Assembly (NCBI GenBank): GCA_963626805.1
Contig: CAVFXS010000002.1
Location: 4,761-68,760, forward strand
Length of the DNA: 64,000 nucleotides
Direction: 5' to 3'
DNA from: CAG-632 sp963626805
Lineage (GTDB): Bacteria; Bacillota; Clostridia; Lachnospirales; Lachnospiraceae
Shown here: one piece after another, positions 1 through 8,714 of the stretch
How the letters are laid out: each line of letters opens with the position of its first letter
Position numbering within the stretch: the first letter of the stretch is position 1
Translations under genes and position numbers: made by a program
Notes under the pieces: model-generated
Databases searched by the model: none
What the model was told of the DNA's origin: nothing
The model's input: only the letters and a program-made list of their open reading frames with translations

Positions 1-214
1 TCTGTAATAATGGTGCAATGCCACCCATTGTAATAAACGCCACACTAATTATAAATTCATCACAATGTAACAGTTCTTCCTCTATTGAAGAAAGCACTTT
101 CCGCCCAACTCTATAATCATTCGAAATAAATTGCGGTTTATATGCCAGATTTGACGATGTATTCCAATCCACAAAGGCTGCTTCCAGTCCCTGTCTTAAC
201 TCCTCATATTCCAT
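1..214 (-). CDS. PLD-nuclease/helicase (DUF3427-type), N-terminal part only
   Basis: This gene runs off the left edge, so only about 71 N-terminal residues are present. The ATG at 214-212 follows a GAGGAGGAG ribosome binding site and lies one base after the stop of the preceding gene, so translation is probably coupled. The visible part contains YRVGRKVLSSIEEEL followed by EFIISVAFITMGGI. That is how the phospholipase-D-like nuclease domain begins in the large DEAD/DEAH helicase family carrying DUF3427, where PLD, helicase and DUF3427 modules follow each other. Family members occur in defence and mobile contexts. The helicase part is outside the window, so the call rests on the N-terminal motif alone. 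Confidence 0.6.
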   Translation of the reverse strand, partial: MEYEELRQGLEAAFVDWNTSSNLAYKPQFISNDYRVGRKVLSSIEEELLHCDEFIISVAFITMGGIAPLLQ

Positions 215-215
215 C

Positions 216-1223
216 CTACTCCTCCTCATACGTCTGCCGGAATATTTCCTTCTGTATCACATAGATATCCCGGATATCCTCTTTCCGGATGGCCAGATAA
301 TCCCCCGGTCGTCCGAGGAAATATTCCTGGTCCCGGTCCACCGGGTACACCCGTGTCCGTTTGGTCAATTCCTTTGCATAGATCCCTGCTCCCGGTTTCG
401 GATAGCAAAGATGTGCAACCTCATCCAGACTGATATATGCCCCCTCCGGCACCGTTTCCACAGCCGGCAGGAAGTCAAGCATCCGTTCAAATACATCTAA
501 CGGCTCCTCTGTTGGCTCGTAGGTTCTCTCGAACTTCTCTCTGGTAATATCATATACCTCACCGCGGCAGCCGATCATGATATAAATACTCTCATCTGCC
601 CGCACGGTCAGTCCCGCTTCATTTTCCAGTGTCTTCATGCAGATCTTATGTCCCGGCTCCGTCACATCCGTTGACCGCACATATGCCCACGGAATCTTCC
701 GCTTGCAATAAGACTGCATGGCATAAATTTCCTCTGCATGGGTTTCCGCATAGTCCTCTACCCGGATGCGATCACAATCCTGATAATAGGAAGCTGCCAT
801 CTTCAGGAAATATTCCATGGTATCTGTCATATCTTCTCCGGACATCTGAACCTTCAGGATTGCAGATGATATTCTGCCGCTGCCACAATTCGCAGTTCCC
901 TTCACCAGTCCGAAATCTCCGATCAGATAGTCCAGAAAATCCAATGCCCGCACACTCTTCGTATCACTTAAGAACAGAAGCTGTTCCTCCTCCTGCGTGC
1001 TCCATGCCAGCAATAGCATATGACAGGAGAATGCTTCCAGCTGCTCTTTTCTAGCCTCATATACCTGCTCCCACTGGTCTGACACCATCTGCTTTGCCAG
1101 TTCTTCTCCCTGTGTATCATCCAGCTCAATCATGACCAGAGGTGCTTCCGCATAGCAGTATTGTCGCTTCATGCCGTCTCTGTTTAATTCTTCCTGTGTA
1201 AATCCATACTTATCTACTGCCAT
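216..1223 (-). CDS. Unknown 335-residue acidic protein
   Basis: I do not recognise a named family. The chosen ATG (1223) has an ideal GAGGAG six bases upstream. The frame is open back to 1292 (TTG, or ATG at 1259), but those starts lack a good site. There is no signal peptide or membrane segment. A central stretch has DIRREKF-like charged helices, and the last 30 residues contain PGDYLAIRKED and IYVIQKEIF, which look like a small beta-rich C-terminal domain. The gene sits between a nucleotide cyclase and a PLD/helicase, one base before the latter, so it is probably part of the same minus-strand transcript and may work with them. Function unknown. Confidence 0.7.
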   Translation of the reverse strand: MAVDKYGFTQEELNRDGMKRQYCYAEAPLVMIELDDTQGEELAKQMVSDQWEQVYEARKEQLEAFSCHMLLLAWSTQEEEQLLFLSDTKSVRALDFLDYLIGDFGLVKGTANCGSGRISSAILKVQMSGEDMTDTMEYFLKMAASYYQDCDRIRVEDYAETHAEEIYAMQSYCKRKIPWAYVRSTDVTEPGHKICMKTLENEAGLTVRADESIYIMIGCRGEVYDITREKFERTYEPTEEPLDVFERMLDFLPAVETVPEGAYISLDEVAHLCYPKPGAGIYAKELTKRTRVYPVDRDQEYFLGRPGDYLAIRKEDIRDIYVIQKEIFRQTYEEE

Positions 1224-1375
1224 CTGCTTCTCCTCACTATCTTCTGATTCCGAATTCATCTTTACGGATCCCGTTTTCACTGATCCACACAATTCCTCTG
1301 TCTATTCTCTGCGATTTCATCCGAGACATGTTTTCCTGTCAATTTATTCAAATCCATGTCACCTTACACTTCCTG

Positions 1376-2887
1376 TTACTTCTCCCGCTCCTCCGTCACA
1401 AATCGCCCGGAGAATGTCTGAAAGCTATGACTCACATGGGTAAAATGCAGCACCACCCGGTCAAACTGACGCTTTACCACCTTGGCATACACGCCGGTAA
1501 ATACCGCATGACCGTCCTTGGTCGCTGCGAAAATCTCCACATCCGAGAACACCTTTAAGTCTGCCTGGAAATCATCCAGCTCCACCACCGCACGCTTGCA
1601 GGAGAACTGTGCCAGTCTGGCCGGAAGCGGTTCCTCCTGAATCAGCTTTCCTTCAATCGGATACAGATTAAATAAGATCCAGTCATCCACCGGAGTCAAT
1701 ACGTCAAATTCAACATTGGCAATCAGCAGCTGATATTCGCCGCCGATACCGATTACCTCATTTACAATGACCGGCTTCTGGATACCCTTTGCCGTAATCT
1801 CCATACGGTTATGCACCTCTATCGGGCAACTGACCTTCTCCAGACTCTCCGTAGAGATCAGCACCTGTCCACCGACACTGTAGCTCTCAATGCGGGAGCA
1901 CTCATTTACCACCCGCCCGATGACGTTATAACGCATCATCTTCTCAGAACCTACATTTCCGATAAATGCTTCTCCGCGATGGATTCCGATTCCCATTTCC
2001 AGTGCCGGATATCCCTTTCTGGCACAGTAAGCATTCACCTCGCCCATAAGATTCTGCATCGTGATGGCTGCTGCTATTGCTTCCGCTGTCTGCTCTTTCG
2101 ATGGCAGCGGTGCACCGAATACAGCCAGAATCCCATCTCCGAGAAACTCAATGACCGTTCCGTGATACTGCGTAATTGCCTCTACCATTTTCCCCAAAAA
2201 AAGATTTAAGAGATCCGTTACCTCTTCCGGCTCCAGTGCTTCGGACAGCGACGTAAATCCACGTAAATCTGACATCATAACGGTCAGCTCCCGTTTCTCT
2301 CCGCCCAGAGCGGCTCCTTCCGAGTTCTCCATGATCACGTCAATCACCTTATCTGAGAAATACCGTCCCAGAATCAGATGCAGCAGCTCATTTCTGGACT
2401 GCAGCTGCTCATTTAACCGTACAATCTCTCTGGCTGCCTGCAGATCACCGGCCTGCTTTTGCAGCATTTTCTCATAATTCTTCGTCACCTCATGCTGCCA
2501 TGCCGTCTGCTCAATCCGCACAATATCCGAATGTACAAACGGCTTCGTAAGAACAACCATCGCACCATGCGCATAGCATGACTCATCTATCTGCCGGCTC
2601 CGTTCCTCCACCATGAAGAAAACAGGCACTCCTGCCAGTGCCTGCTGATTTTTAAGCAGTGACAACAGGCGGAATTCCTCTGTCTCTGCTATCTGATAAT
2701 CCATAATAATAAGCGATGGGGTACTGATCCGGGACCGTTCTCCCCGGCTCTGTGCCTCAACCGCCTTCTCAACCGCCTCGACTGACAGCATACAGAAAGC
2801 CCTCATACTTCCGGTCGAGTTTATCTGTCTCTGTGTCTCTATCATTTCCTTTCGGTCGCTTCCTACGATCCAGATCAACTTCTCCAA
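1376..2887 (-). CDS. Receiver-like domain + class III nucleotide cyclase
   Basis: Counting from a TTG start at 2887 (GAGGGAG seven bases upstream), residues 1-125 form a receiver-like domain with the phospho-acceptor-type D63 and K115-P. A coiled-coil linker (135-170) leads to a class III cyclase homology domain (about 196-340). It keeps both metal aspartates (D207 in SDLRGF, D251 in FLGDG) and the N328/R332 pair, so it looks catalytic. The base-selecting positions are unusual: E247 where adenylyl cyclases have lysine, and N321 where Asp or Thr is usual. A C-terminal domain of about 120 residues is PilZ-like in pattern but not firmly assigned. An ATG at 2953 overlaps the TIR gene and has a poor binding site. 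The product could be cAMP, cGMP or another cyclic nucleotide. Confidence 0.85.
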   Translation of the reverse strand: MEKLIWIVGSDRKEMIETQRQINSTGSMRAFCMLSVEAVEKAVEAQSRGERSRISTPSLIIMDYQIAETEEFRLLSLLKNQQALAGVPVFFMVEERSRQIDESCYAHGAMVVLTKPFVHSDIVRIEQTAWQHEVTKNYEKMLQKQAGDLQAAREIVRLNEQLQSRNELLHLILGRYFSDKVIDVIMENSEGAALGGEKRELTVMMSDLRGFTSLSEALEPEEVTDLLNLFLGKMVEAITQYHGTVIEFLGDGILAVFGAPLPSKEQTAEAIAAAITMQNLMGEVNAYCARKGYPALEMGIGIHRGEAFIGNVGSEKMMRYNVIGRVVNECSRIESYSVGGQVLISTESLEKVSCPIEVHNRMEITAKGIQKPVIVNEVIGIGGEYQLLIANVEFDVLTPVDDWILFNLYPIEGKLIQEEPLPARLAQFSCKRAVVELDDFQADLKVFSDVEIFAATKDGHAVFTGVYAKVVKRQFDRVVLHFTHVSHSFQTFSGRFVTEEREK

Positions 2888-2921
2888 TACGCACTCCCTC
2901 ACTTTCTTATATGCCTGATTT

Positions 2922-3887
2922 TCATCCGTCTTTATATTTCGAATGCCATGCATCCCTTTCTTTTTTCGCAGTTCCCAGTGCCACACTCTTACACGCATCA
3001 CACAGGGTACCAGTCCGGATCGGTGCTCCGCAACGTTCACATGGAACACGTATCGTGGAGCTTTTCGGAATTTCCAGGTATTCCTGCTTGAAGAAATAGT
3101 TAATCACCCGGCGCGGAACTCCGGTCTCCTTCTCGATCACCAATGCCGGTGCCATTCCAACCCTATCCAGATAATTTCGGACGGTCTGATAATCATCATA
3201 ATTATCTGTGTCACAATCATCGCAACGATAAATACCCATAGATACGTTGGTCAGATTCTTGCCTCCACAGTTTCTGCAGGTGAGAGGTATCCGATTGATC
3301 CGAAGTGCATTGGTGTTCCGTAGCTGTCTAGTAAAACTCATGTGAGACCGCTTATCCGGTCGGCTCTCTGCCGAATCTGCATCTTCCGCTGTCGTCTTTT
3401 TCTGTAACTGTCCGGTCCATGCTTCTGACTCCCGTTGCTCCTGCAAATGTCTGTCTGCATCTGCACCAGCCGAAGTCCCCATTGACTGTGCCAGATATTT
3501 CAGTTCTTCCTCCAGCTCTCTCATTGCCATTTCCGGATTCTGTGCATAATAAATCATCTGCACATTATTTAAATAAAATCGAAATGTCTCATTTAACGGT
3601 GAAGCATCTATCTGAAACGGAATAATGTTCTTTCGTTCGGAGATTGCACTGTCTGTTTCCTTCTCCACCCAGATAGATCCCTGTGACTGTTCCGATAAGA
3701 ACAGTAAAAACACTTCGCATTCCCGAATTGCCTTTGGAATCTCCTTCGCATAACTGGAACCTGCCGGAATATGCTCCGGTGCCTGCCAGCAGTAGATTCC
3801 CATTTCCTCTAATTTATGTACAATCCTGTTTACGAAAGCCCGATCTTTGGAACTATAACTGATAAAAACAGATTTTCTGTCTGTCAT
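2922..3887 (-). CDS. TIR-domain protein with C-terminal zinc ribbons
   Basis: The first ~130 residues are a TIR domain: VFISYSSKD at the start, W73-V-x-x-E77 carrying the glutamate used by NAD-cleaving TIR enzymes, and IIPFQID. A charged linker follows. The rest contains a four-cysteine zinc ribbon (CRNCG...CDDC), a winged-helix-like stretch (YQTVRNYLDRVGMAP... ETGVPRRVINYF) and a second ribbon (CERCG...CDAC). This C-terminal half resembles the small flagellar-operon protein YvyF/TIGR03826. TIR domains in bacteria commonly make or degrade NAD-derived signals in phage defence, and some are only scaffolds. The start has AGGAGG seven bases upstream. The gene lies 36 bases after the GGDEF gene and directly before the cyclase. 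Confidence 0.85.
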   Translation of the reverse strand: MTDRKSVFISYSSKDRAFVNRIVHKLEEMGIYCWQAPEHIPAGSSYAKEIPKAIRECEVFLLFLSEQSQGSIWVEKETDSAISERKNIIPFQIDASPLNETFRFYLNNVQMIYYAQNPEMAMRELEEELKYLAQSMGTSAGADADRHLQEQRESEAWTGQLQKKTTAEDADSAESRPDKRSHMSFTRQLRNTNALRINRIPLTCRNCGGKNLTNVSMGIYRCDDCDTDNYDDYQTVRNYLDRVGMAPALVIEKETGVPRRVINYFFKQEYLEIPKSSTIRVPCERCGAPIRTGTLCDACKSVALGTAKKERDAWHSKYKDG

Positions 3888-3923
3888 ATTTCCGCCTCCT
3901 GTACCTGTAATTCTCCTGTCTCC

Positions 3924-5708
3924 CTAAGATACTACCCGGTTTCGTCCAGTCTCTTTTGCCTCATATAGCTTTGCATCTACATACTCAATATTCTCATCCG
4001 CCGGAACATCTCCATTCAGCTCGCGGACGCCAAACGACATCGTTACCCGGATCTCCTGTGCCTCATATAGACACCCCTGTGCCTCTACCGTCATCCGAAG
4101 CTCCTCTGCCAGCTGCACTGCCTGATTCAGATCTCGTCCCGGAAGTAACAGGATAAACTCTTCGCCACCCCATCGAATGACCTCTCCATTCCCTCGGACG
4201 CCCCTCTGTAAGATATCTGCAATATACATCAACACTGCATCCCCGGCCGTATGTCCATAGGTATCATTTACCTTTTTAAAGAAATCAATATCACACATGA
4301 TCACAGACACCGCCTGATTCAACAGTGCCGGTCTGACGCTGTCACTGTAATACTCATAGAACCCGCGCCGGTTCTTAAGCCCGGTCAGCTGATCTACCTG
4401 TGCCTCATGATATAACAAATGGGACTCCAACGTCTTTCCGCAATAAACAGCAGCCAGACGGAGCCGGTTCACATCCCGCTCATCAAAGCCCTCTGTACCA
4501 TTCTCATTCATCTTATTAATCGCCTGAAACGCACCGATTACCTTGCCCTGCGTATTCGTAACCGGAATACACAGGATCGAGCGGGTAATATAACCGGTCT
4601 TGCGATCCACCTCCGGATTAAACCGGCTATCTTCATACGGCTCATTGATCAGTATGATCTCATTATTCCGAATCGATGCGCCGACAATCCCGGTTCCTTC
4701 CGGAACAATGATCTGTTCACTGTCCAGTGCCGCCAGTGTCCAGTACTGCTTTCTCTTTACATCCCAGTACCAGAAGGATGCCCGGTCTGAATTTACCAGA
4801 CACCGTCCCATATTCGTCAGAAGCATCAGAGTAGAAGAAAAGCCCCGTTCATCCACCAGCTGATTCATATACCAGAATATTTTCTCCAGAAGCTCTTCGG
4901 AATGAAGCACCTTGCCCGGAATCTTCGGCTGTATCTCACCCTTGCCAAAACCCTCCAGATATTGAAGGGACTTCGCCTGATTCTCCGGCTGCGTAGTCTC
5001 GATCAATACACTACAGTCCGCAAATCGGGTCCGATAATACTCCATAAACCGGTGCCAGTCAATCTGTCCCTCTCCCAGTGCGAGATGCAGATCCTGCTTC
5101 CGATCATTATCATTAATATGCAAGTGCTTTACATACGGTGTCAGCTCTTCAATCCAATGTGCAATATCACTGCCATATATCGTTGCATGTGAATAATCCA
5201 GACACACACCGTAATTCTTATACTCCTTCAGCTCCTTCGATATCCGCGTCAGAATCCTCGGATCGGAATCAAACATATTCTCCAGATAAATCTCAATCTC
5301 CGGATACTGCTCCAGCAATGCCTTCATATAGGAAACGGTCCGTTCTACAATCTGATTTTCATAAATCTCACCGCAGACCATCGGATTCCAGTTCGTGTGG
5401 AATACTACACCCTTCACATGCAGCTTTCTCGCAATCTCCATGCTCTGATGCATCCGCAGGTTCGATATCTCACGAATTTTTGCATCATTACTGAACACCG
5501 TCACATCAAAAAATGCCCCGTGCATCGTACTGCCTTCCGGAAGTCCGACCTTCAGATACTGCTCGAGCACCGCCTGCTGCCGTTTCTCGTCATCCAACAG
5601 CTGCGGATCAAAGAAATCATTGATCTCAAATCCCACGTTATATTTTTCTGCAAGCTCCAGATGTTCCGCTAAACGATCCACTCTGGATACAATTAAAAAC
5701 CGCCCCAT
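3924..5708 (-). CDS. Xylose-isomerase-like TIM barrel + GAF + GGDEF diguanylate cyclase
   Basis: A 594-residue three-part fusion. Residues ~1-255 form a sugar-phosphate-isomerase/AP-endonuclease-2 type TIM barrel (GVVFHTNWNP, IYLENMF, CLDYSHA, HLHINDND, VLIETTQ), with the His/Glu/Asp positions expected of a metal-binding barrel. Residues ~275-425 are a GAF sensor (LLLTNMGRC, GIVGASIRN, ILCIPVTN). Residues ~430-594 are a GGDEF domain with an intact GGEEF active site. The product-inhibition RxxD site is degraded (RGNG). It should be a cytoplasmic diguanylate cyclase gated by a ligand or enzyme domain. It is the first gene of the minus-strand row containing TIR and cyclase genes, with CAGGAG before the ATG. 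The barrel-GGDEF combination is unusual. Confidence 0.85.
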   Translation of the reverse strand: MGRFLIVSRVDRLAEHLELAEKYNVGFEINDFFDPQLLDDEKRQQAVLEQYLKVGLPEGSTMHGAFFDVTVFSNDAKIREISNLRMHQSMEIARKLHVKGVVFHTNWNPMVCGEIYENQIVERTVSYMKALLEQYPEIEIYLENMFDSDPRILTRISKELKEYKNYGVCLDYSHATIYGSDIAHWIEELTPYVKHLHINDNDRKQDLHLALGEGQIDWHRFMEYYRTRFADCSVLIETTQPENQAKSLQYLEGFGKGEIQPKIPGKVLHSEELLEKIFWYMNQLVDERGFSSTLMLLTNMGRCLVNSDRASFWYWDVKRKQYWTLAALDSEQIIVPEGTGIVGASIRNNEIILINEPYEDSRFNPEVDRKTGYITRSILCIPVTNTQGKVIGAFQAINKMNENGTEGFDERDVNRLRLAAVYCGKTLESHLLYHEAQVDQLTGLKNRRGFYEYYSDSVRPALLNQAVSVIMCDIDFFKKVNDTYGHTAGDAVLMYIADILQRGVRGNGEVIRWGGEEFILLLPGRDLNQAVQLAEELRMTVEAQGCLYEAQEIRVTMSFGVRELNGDVPADENIEYVDAKLYEAKETGRNRVVS

Positions 5709-5805
5709 ATTTTCTCCTGTAATCTACCTTCCATTGCTGTAAATACTGTCTATATTTTACCATAAATCCCTCATAAATAAAAGAGTTGTGTATGGATTTC
5801 TCCCT

Positions 5806-6435
5806 TTAAACCCGCTCTCCGTAAAGCAGAGTTGCTTTCCGGTCCTTCTCCTCAAAATGACTGTCCATATAGGACAGGAGCTCCTCTCCTGCCTCTACTG
5901 TCGATTCCGGATTTTCCAGATATGCCTGCAGCTCCTTCCGGTCATTTCGAATCTGCTTTAACAGCTGCTGACATTCCCGCTCTTCCTCTGCCAATGTATA
6001 GATACCGGTTGTCTGCAGCTCTTCATATGTATATCGTTTTACCCGCCGGTTATAGATCATCCGAAGGGGTGCTGCAAATGCCCCCTTATGGGTCAGAAGA
6101 GATGCTACCTTTCGCAACGCACTCAGCACAAAAATCACTGCCATAATATTTAACAACAGGATTGGCCACATGGCAAACACCGCTCCATAGCCACTCCCCA
6201 TCGTGAGAATCTGCATAACCGTTGCAATCAACATCAGCAGGACTGCCACACCGAAGCTCAATCCGATTGCCCAGCCCAGATTCCGCTTTCGCATCCGGAT
6301 ACAATCTGCCTTCTGTTCATAGATATTCTCCAGATAATTCGTTCTCTGTACTGCCTCCATGACCTTATAACGCATGGCTCCGGTCTTCGTTTCCTCCGAC
6401 TCCTCAAACTCCTCTGCATTAATCTGAAACTGCAT
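5806..6435 (-). CDS. Two-TM membrane protein with coiled-coil tail, unknown
   Basis: A 209-residue protein of unknown function. The N-terminal 50 residues are charged and helical. Two membrane segments follow (about 55-75 and 88-106, GLSFGVAVLLMLIATVM and MWPILLLNIMAVIFVLSAL). The C-terminal ~90 residues are charged and probably coiled coil (EERECQQLLKQIRNDRKEL). There is a very strong AAAGGAGGAGG site before the ATG. It follows the small three-TM gene by 25 bases, so the two are likely co-transcribed. No family name can be supported. Confidence 0.7.
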   Translation of the reverse strand: MQFQINAEEFEESEETKTGAMRYKVMEAVQRTNYLENIYEQKADCIRMRKRNLGWAIGLSFGVAVLLMLIATVMQILTMGSGYGAVFAMWPILLLNIMAVIFVLSALRKVASLLTHKGAFAAPLRMIYNRRVKRYTYEELQTTGIYTLAEEERECQQLLKQIRNDRKELQAYLENPESTVEAGEELLSYMDSHFEEKDRKATLLYGERV

Positions 6436-6460
6436 CGCTTCCCCTCCTCCTTTCTGCTAT

Positions 6461-6808
6461 CTATACTACGATCAGCCAGCTGCCGCCCTGCGGATCCCAG
6501 GTTATGATTCCGATAACAAGTGTCAGGATAAAAGCAATTACCGTAATGCCTGCAATTCCCATATTAATGATTCCCAGTATCAGGCCTACACTCACCCGTT
6601 TCTTATGAATCGTATCCCAGATTCCCCATGCAATGCACGCAAACGGCGCCAGTCCCGCCAGCACAATCAACAGCTCCTGTATCCGGAGATGGATCGGCAA
6701 AACCCCTATAAGCACTTCATATGCAAGACATAGTGCACTTAACAGGCCAAGCACTGAAAGCAGGATCAACCACGGGTTCTGTTTCGCCTTTTTCCCTTCA
6801 TTTTCCAT
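6461..6808 (-). CDS. Small three-TM membrane protein, unknown
   Basis: A 115-residue protein with three membrane helices (WLILLSVLGLLSALCLAYEV, LLIVLAGLAPFACIAWGIW, IINMGIAGITVIAFILTLVIGI) and a short lysine-rich cytoplasmic N terminus. The ATG at 6808 is preferred because it has GGGGG seven bases upstream. An ATG at 6829 is also open. The pattern resembles short DUF-type membrane proteins with a double-glycine-like repeat topology common in Clostridia, but no function is known. Probably in an operon with the two-TM protein downstream. Confidence 0.65.
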   Translation of the reverse strand: MENEGKKAKQNPWLILLSVLGLLSALCLAYEVLIGVLPIHLRIQELLIVLAGLAPFACIAWGIWDTIHKKRVSVGLILGIINMGIAGITVIAFILTLVIGIITWDPQGGSWLIVV

Positions 6809-6889
6809 TTTAAATCCCCCTATTCCCATTTGTTCTATTCATATCTACTATAGTTACATATTCCGGCAAATTATGCAACAAAAACACAT

Positions 6890-6928
6890 CGAAAAAGCCG
6901 TTCACATATCATTATGCAAACGGCTTTC
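6890..6928 (-). terminator. Intrinsic terminator of trhA
   Basis: Inverted arms AAAGCCGTT (6894-6902) and AACGGCTTT (6919-6927). On the minus strand the stem is followed by a short T run. It lies 50 bases past the trhA stop. Confidence 0.75.
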
Positions 6929-6976
6929 CTGTGTAGTTTCTTATATAATTTCCGATACGGACATACCGGCTGCTTC

Positions 6977-7693
6977 TTATGCCAGATACAGATATACCAT
7001 CATGTAATGGCAGAAGCTTCCTGCCATGCAGAACAGATGGAAGATCTCATGGGAACCGAAATTCTTATGTTTTTCATTAAATGCCGACAGCTTCAATGCA
7101 TAGAAGACTGCCCCCGCAGTATAGAGAATTCCTCCGGCAAGCAGCCAGCCGAATGCCCGCATACCTGCATTTCGGATAATGAACGGTGCCACGAACATAC
7201 ATAGCCATCCCATAACCGCATACATTACGGATGATACCCATTTCGGACAGGTCACCCAGCAGATCTTAAAGGTAACACCCAATGCTGCTACACTCCAGAC
7301 TGCCGCCAGCAGAATATAACCCAGCCGGTCTCCCAGCCCGATAATGCAAAGCGGAGTATAGGTTCCCGCGATCAGCACCGAGATCATGGAATGATCGATC
7401 TTTTTCAGTACCTTATTCGCCTTCGGCGATATATCGAAGCTATGATACGAAGTACTGGCTCCGTAAAGCAGGATCATACTGACCATAAAGACGGTCACTG
7501 CCGCCACACCGGAACCCCCGGTGCTTTGCCTGGCCCGCTCGATCAGCGGAGCTGTGGCAGCCGCCGCCATAACCATAGCGATAAAATGCGTAATAGCACT
7601 TCCCGGATCCTTGATCTTATGCTTCCGGATTGATGTTTCATATCCTGCATTTCCTGTTTTTGATTTATCCTTTGTCTTCTGAATTGCTTCCAC
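6977..7693 (-). CDS. trhA: TrhA/haemolysin III (PAQR family) membrane protein
   Basis: A 238-residue seven-helix membrane protein of the PAQR/HlyIII family. The first ~30 residues are a charged cytoplasmic tail. Diagnostic motifs are ASTSYHSF near helix 2, KKIDHSMISVLIAGTYTP in helix 3, and SHEIFHLFCMAGSFCHY in the last helix. These supply the histidines and aspartate of the metal site shared with adiponectin receptors. Bacterial members are linked to membrane-fluidity homeostasis, while older names call them haemolysins. Translation probably starts at GTG (7693), eight bases after GGGAGG. It is monocistronic, divergent from the nitrilase gene and closed by a terminator. Confidence 0.9.
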   Translation of the reverse strand: MEAIQKTKDKSKTGNAGYETSIRKHKIKDPGSAITHFIAMVMAAAATAPLIERARQSTGGSGVAAVTVFMVSMILLYGASTSYHSFDISPKANKVLKKIDHSMISVLIAGTYTPLCIIGLGDRLGYILLAAVWSVAALGVTFKICWVTCPKWVSSVMYAVMGWLCMFVAPFIIRNAGMRAFGWLLAGGILYTAGAVFYALKLSAFNEKHKNFGSHEIFHLFCMAGSFCHYMMVYLYLA

Positions 7694-7802
7694 ATAGATT
7701 ACCTCCCTTGCAAAAGTCCTTGTAGTTTCATGCCTACATAGGGTATACTTTTATTATAATTTATTTGCTTCTTTTCATATTGTGGTTTTAATATTCCATC
7801 AT

Positions 7803-7819
7803 GTAGTTTTCAAAACTAC
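7803..7819. promoter_or_regulatory. 17-bp perfect palindrome between divergent promoters
   Basis: GTAGTTTTCAAAACTAC is a perfect inverted repeat around a single central base. It sits in the 226-bp gap between trhA and the nitrilase gene, 11 bases upstream of a possible plus-strand promoter (TTGATA 7831-7836, 16-bp spacer, TTATAT 7853-7858). It looks like a dimeric repressor or activator site. The regulator is not identifiable from the sequence. Confidence 0.4.
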
Positions 7820-7919
7820 TTCTTGTTGAATTGATACTATCACATATGACTATTATATGCAAGTGTTATTTTTATTTATTTTTTCCGTTTCGAAAATTAC
7901 TATTCAGGAGGTCTAAGCT

Positions 7920-8708
7920 ATGAGATTTGCATTAACACAAATGGATATCACATGGGAAGATCCTGTTGAAAATCGTCGTCTCTGTACAGAATTGACTGAA
8001 CAGGCTGCCGCGCAGGGCTGCGACTGGATCATTTTCCCGGAAATGACACTGACCGGCTTCACCATGCGCCCGGAATTGTTTGCAGAACCGGAGGGTGTCT
8101 GCAGTTCCACTGCTGATTTCTTCTGTGGTCTCTCACACCGCCTGTCCATTGGCATCATTTATGGATATATTGCCGCCCATGACAAGGGTTATACGAACCA
8201 GCTGGTTTATGTCCGGGACGGCATGATCCTGCAGGAATATGCGAAGCTGCATCCCTTCTCCTTCAGTGAAGAATCCAGGCATTATATTGCCGGAGATAAA
8301 CTCAGCCTTCTGTCCCTGCCCGACATCTGCATGTCCGGATTTATCTGTTATGATCTGCGTTTCCCGGAGATTTTTCAGGCAGTTTCCCGTCAGGCGGAAC
8401 TGATCGTTGTTATTGCCAACTGGCCGGCCAGCCGGATTACCCACTGGCATACCCTGCTGCAGGCACGTGCGATCGAGAATCAATGCTTTATACTCGGAGT
8501 AAACCGGACCGGCCTCGGTAATAGTATCTCTTACACCGCAAGCTCTGCAGCCTACACACCGACCGGAGAACTCCTGACACCTGTTACCCCTGCCGATACC
8601 GGCACTCTTTATGTCGACCTTGATCTATCCGATGTGGCCCGCTACCGTGAAAGCTTTCCGCTGAAAGCCGATCGTCGGGAGTCTCTTTATCAGACCTTTT
8701 ATCACTAA
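7920..8708 (+). CDS. Carbon-nitrogen hydrolase (omega-amidase/nitrilase family)
   Basis: A 262-residue cytoplasmic enzyme with the nitrilase-superfamily triad in order: Glu in WIIFPEMTLTGF (~41), Lys in YAKLHPFSF (~109) and Cys in GFICYDLRFPEIF (~144). It hydrolyses a C-N bond of an amide. The short length and the CYDLRFPEIF motif are typical of omega-amidase/YafV-like members that recycle 2-oxoglutaramate or 2-oxosuccinamate, but the substrate is not proven. AGGAGG lies nine bases before the ATG. An inverted repeat separates it from the large downstream gene. Confidence 0.85.
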   Translation: MRFALTQMDITWEDPVENRRLCTELTEQAAAQGCDWIIFPEMTLTGFTMRPELFAEPEGVCSSTADFFCGLSHRLSIGIIYGYIAAHDKGYTNQLVYVRDGMILQEYAKLHPFSFSEESRHYIAGDKLSLLSLPDICMSGFICYDLRFPEIFQAVSRQAELIVVIANWPASRITHWHTLLQARAIENQCFILGVNRTGLGNSISYTASSAAYTPTGELLTPVTPADTGTLYVDLDLSDVARYRESFPLKADRRESLYQTFYH

Positions 8709-8714
8709 GATTTT

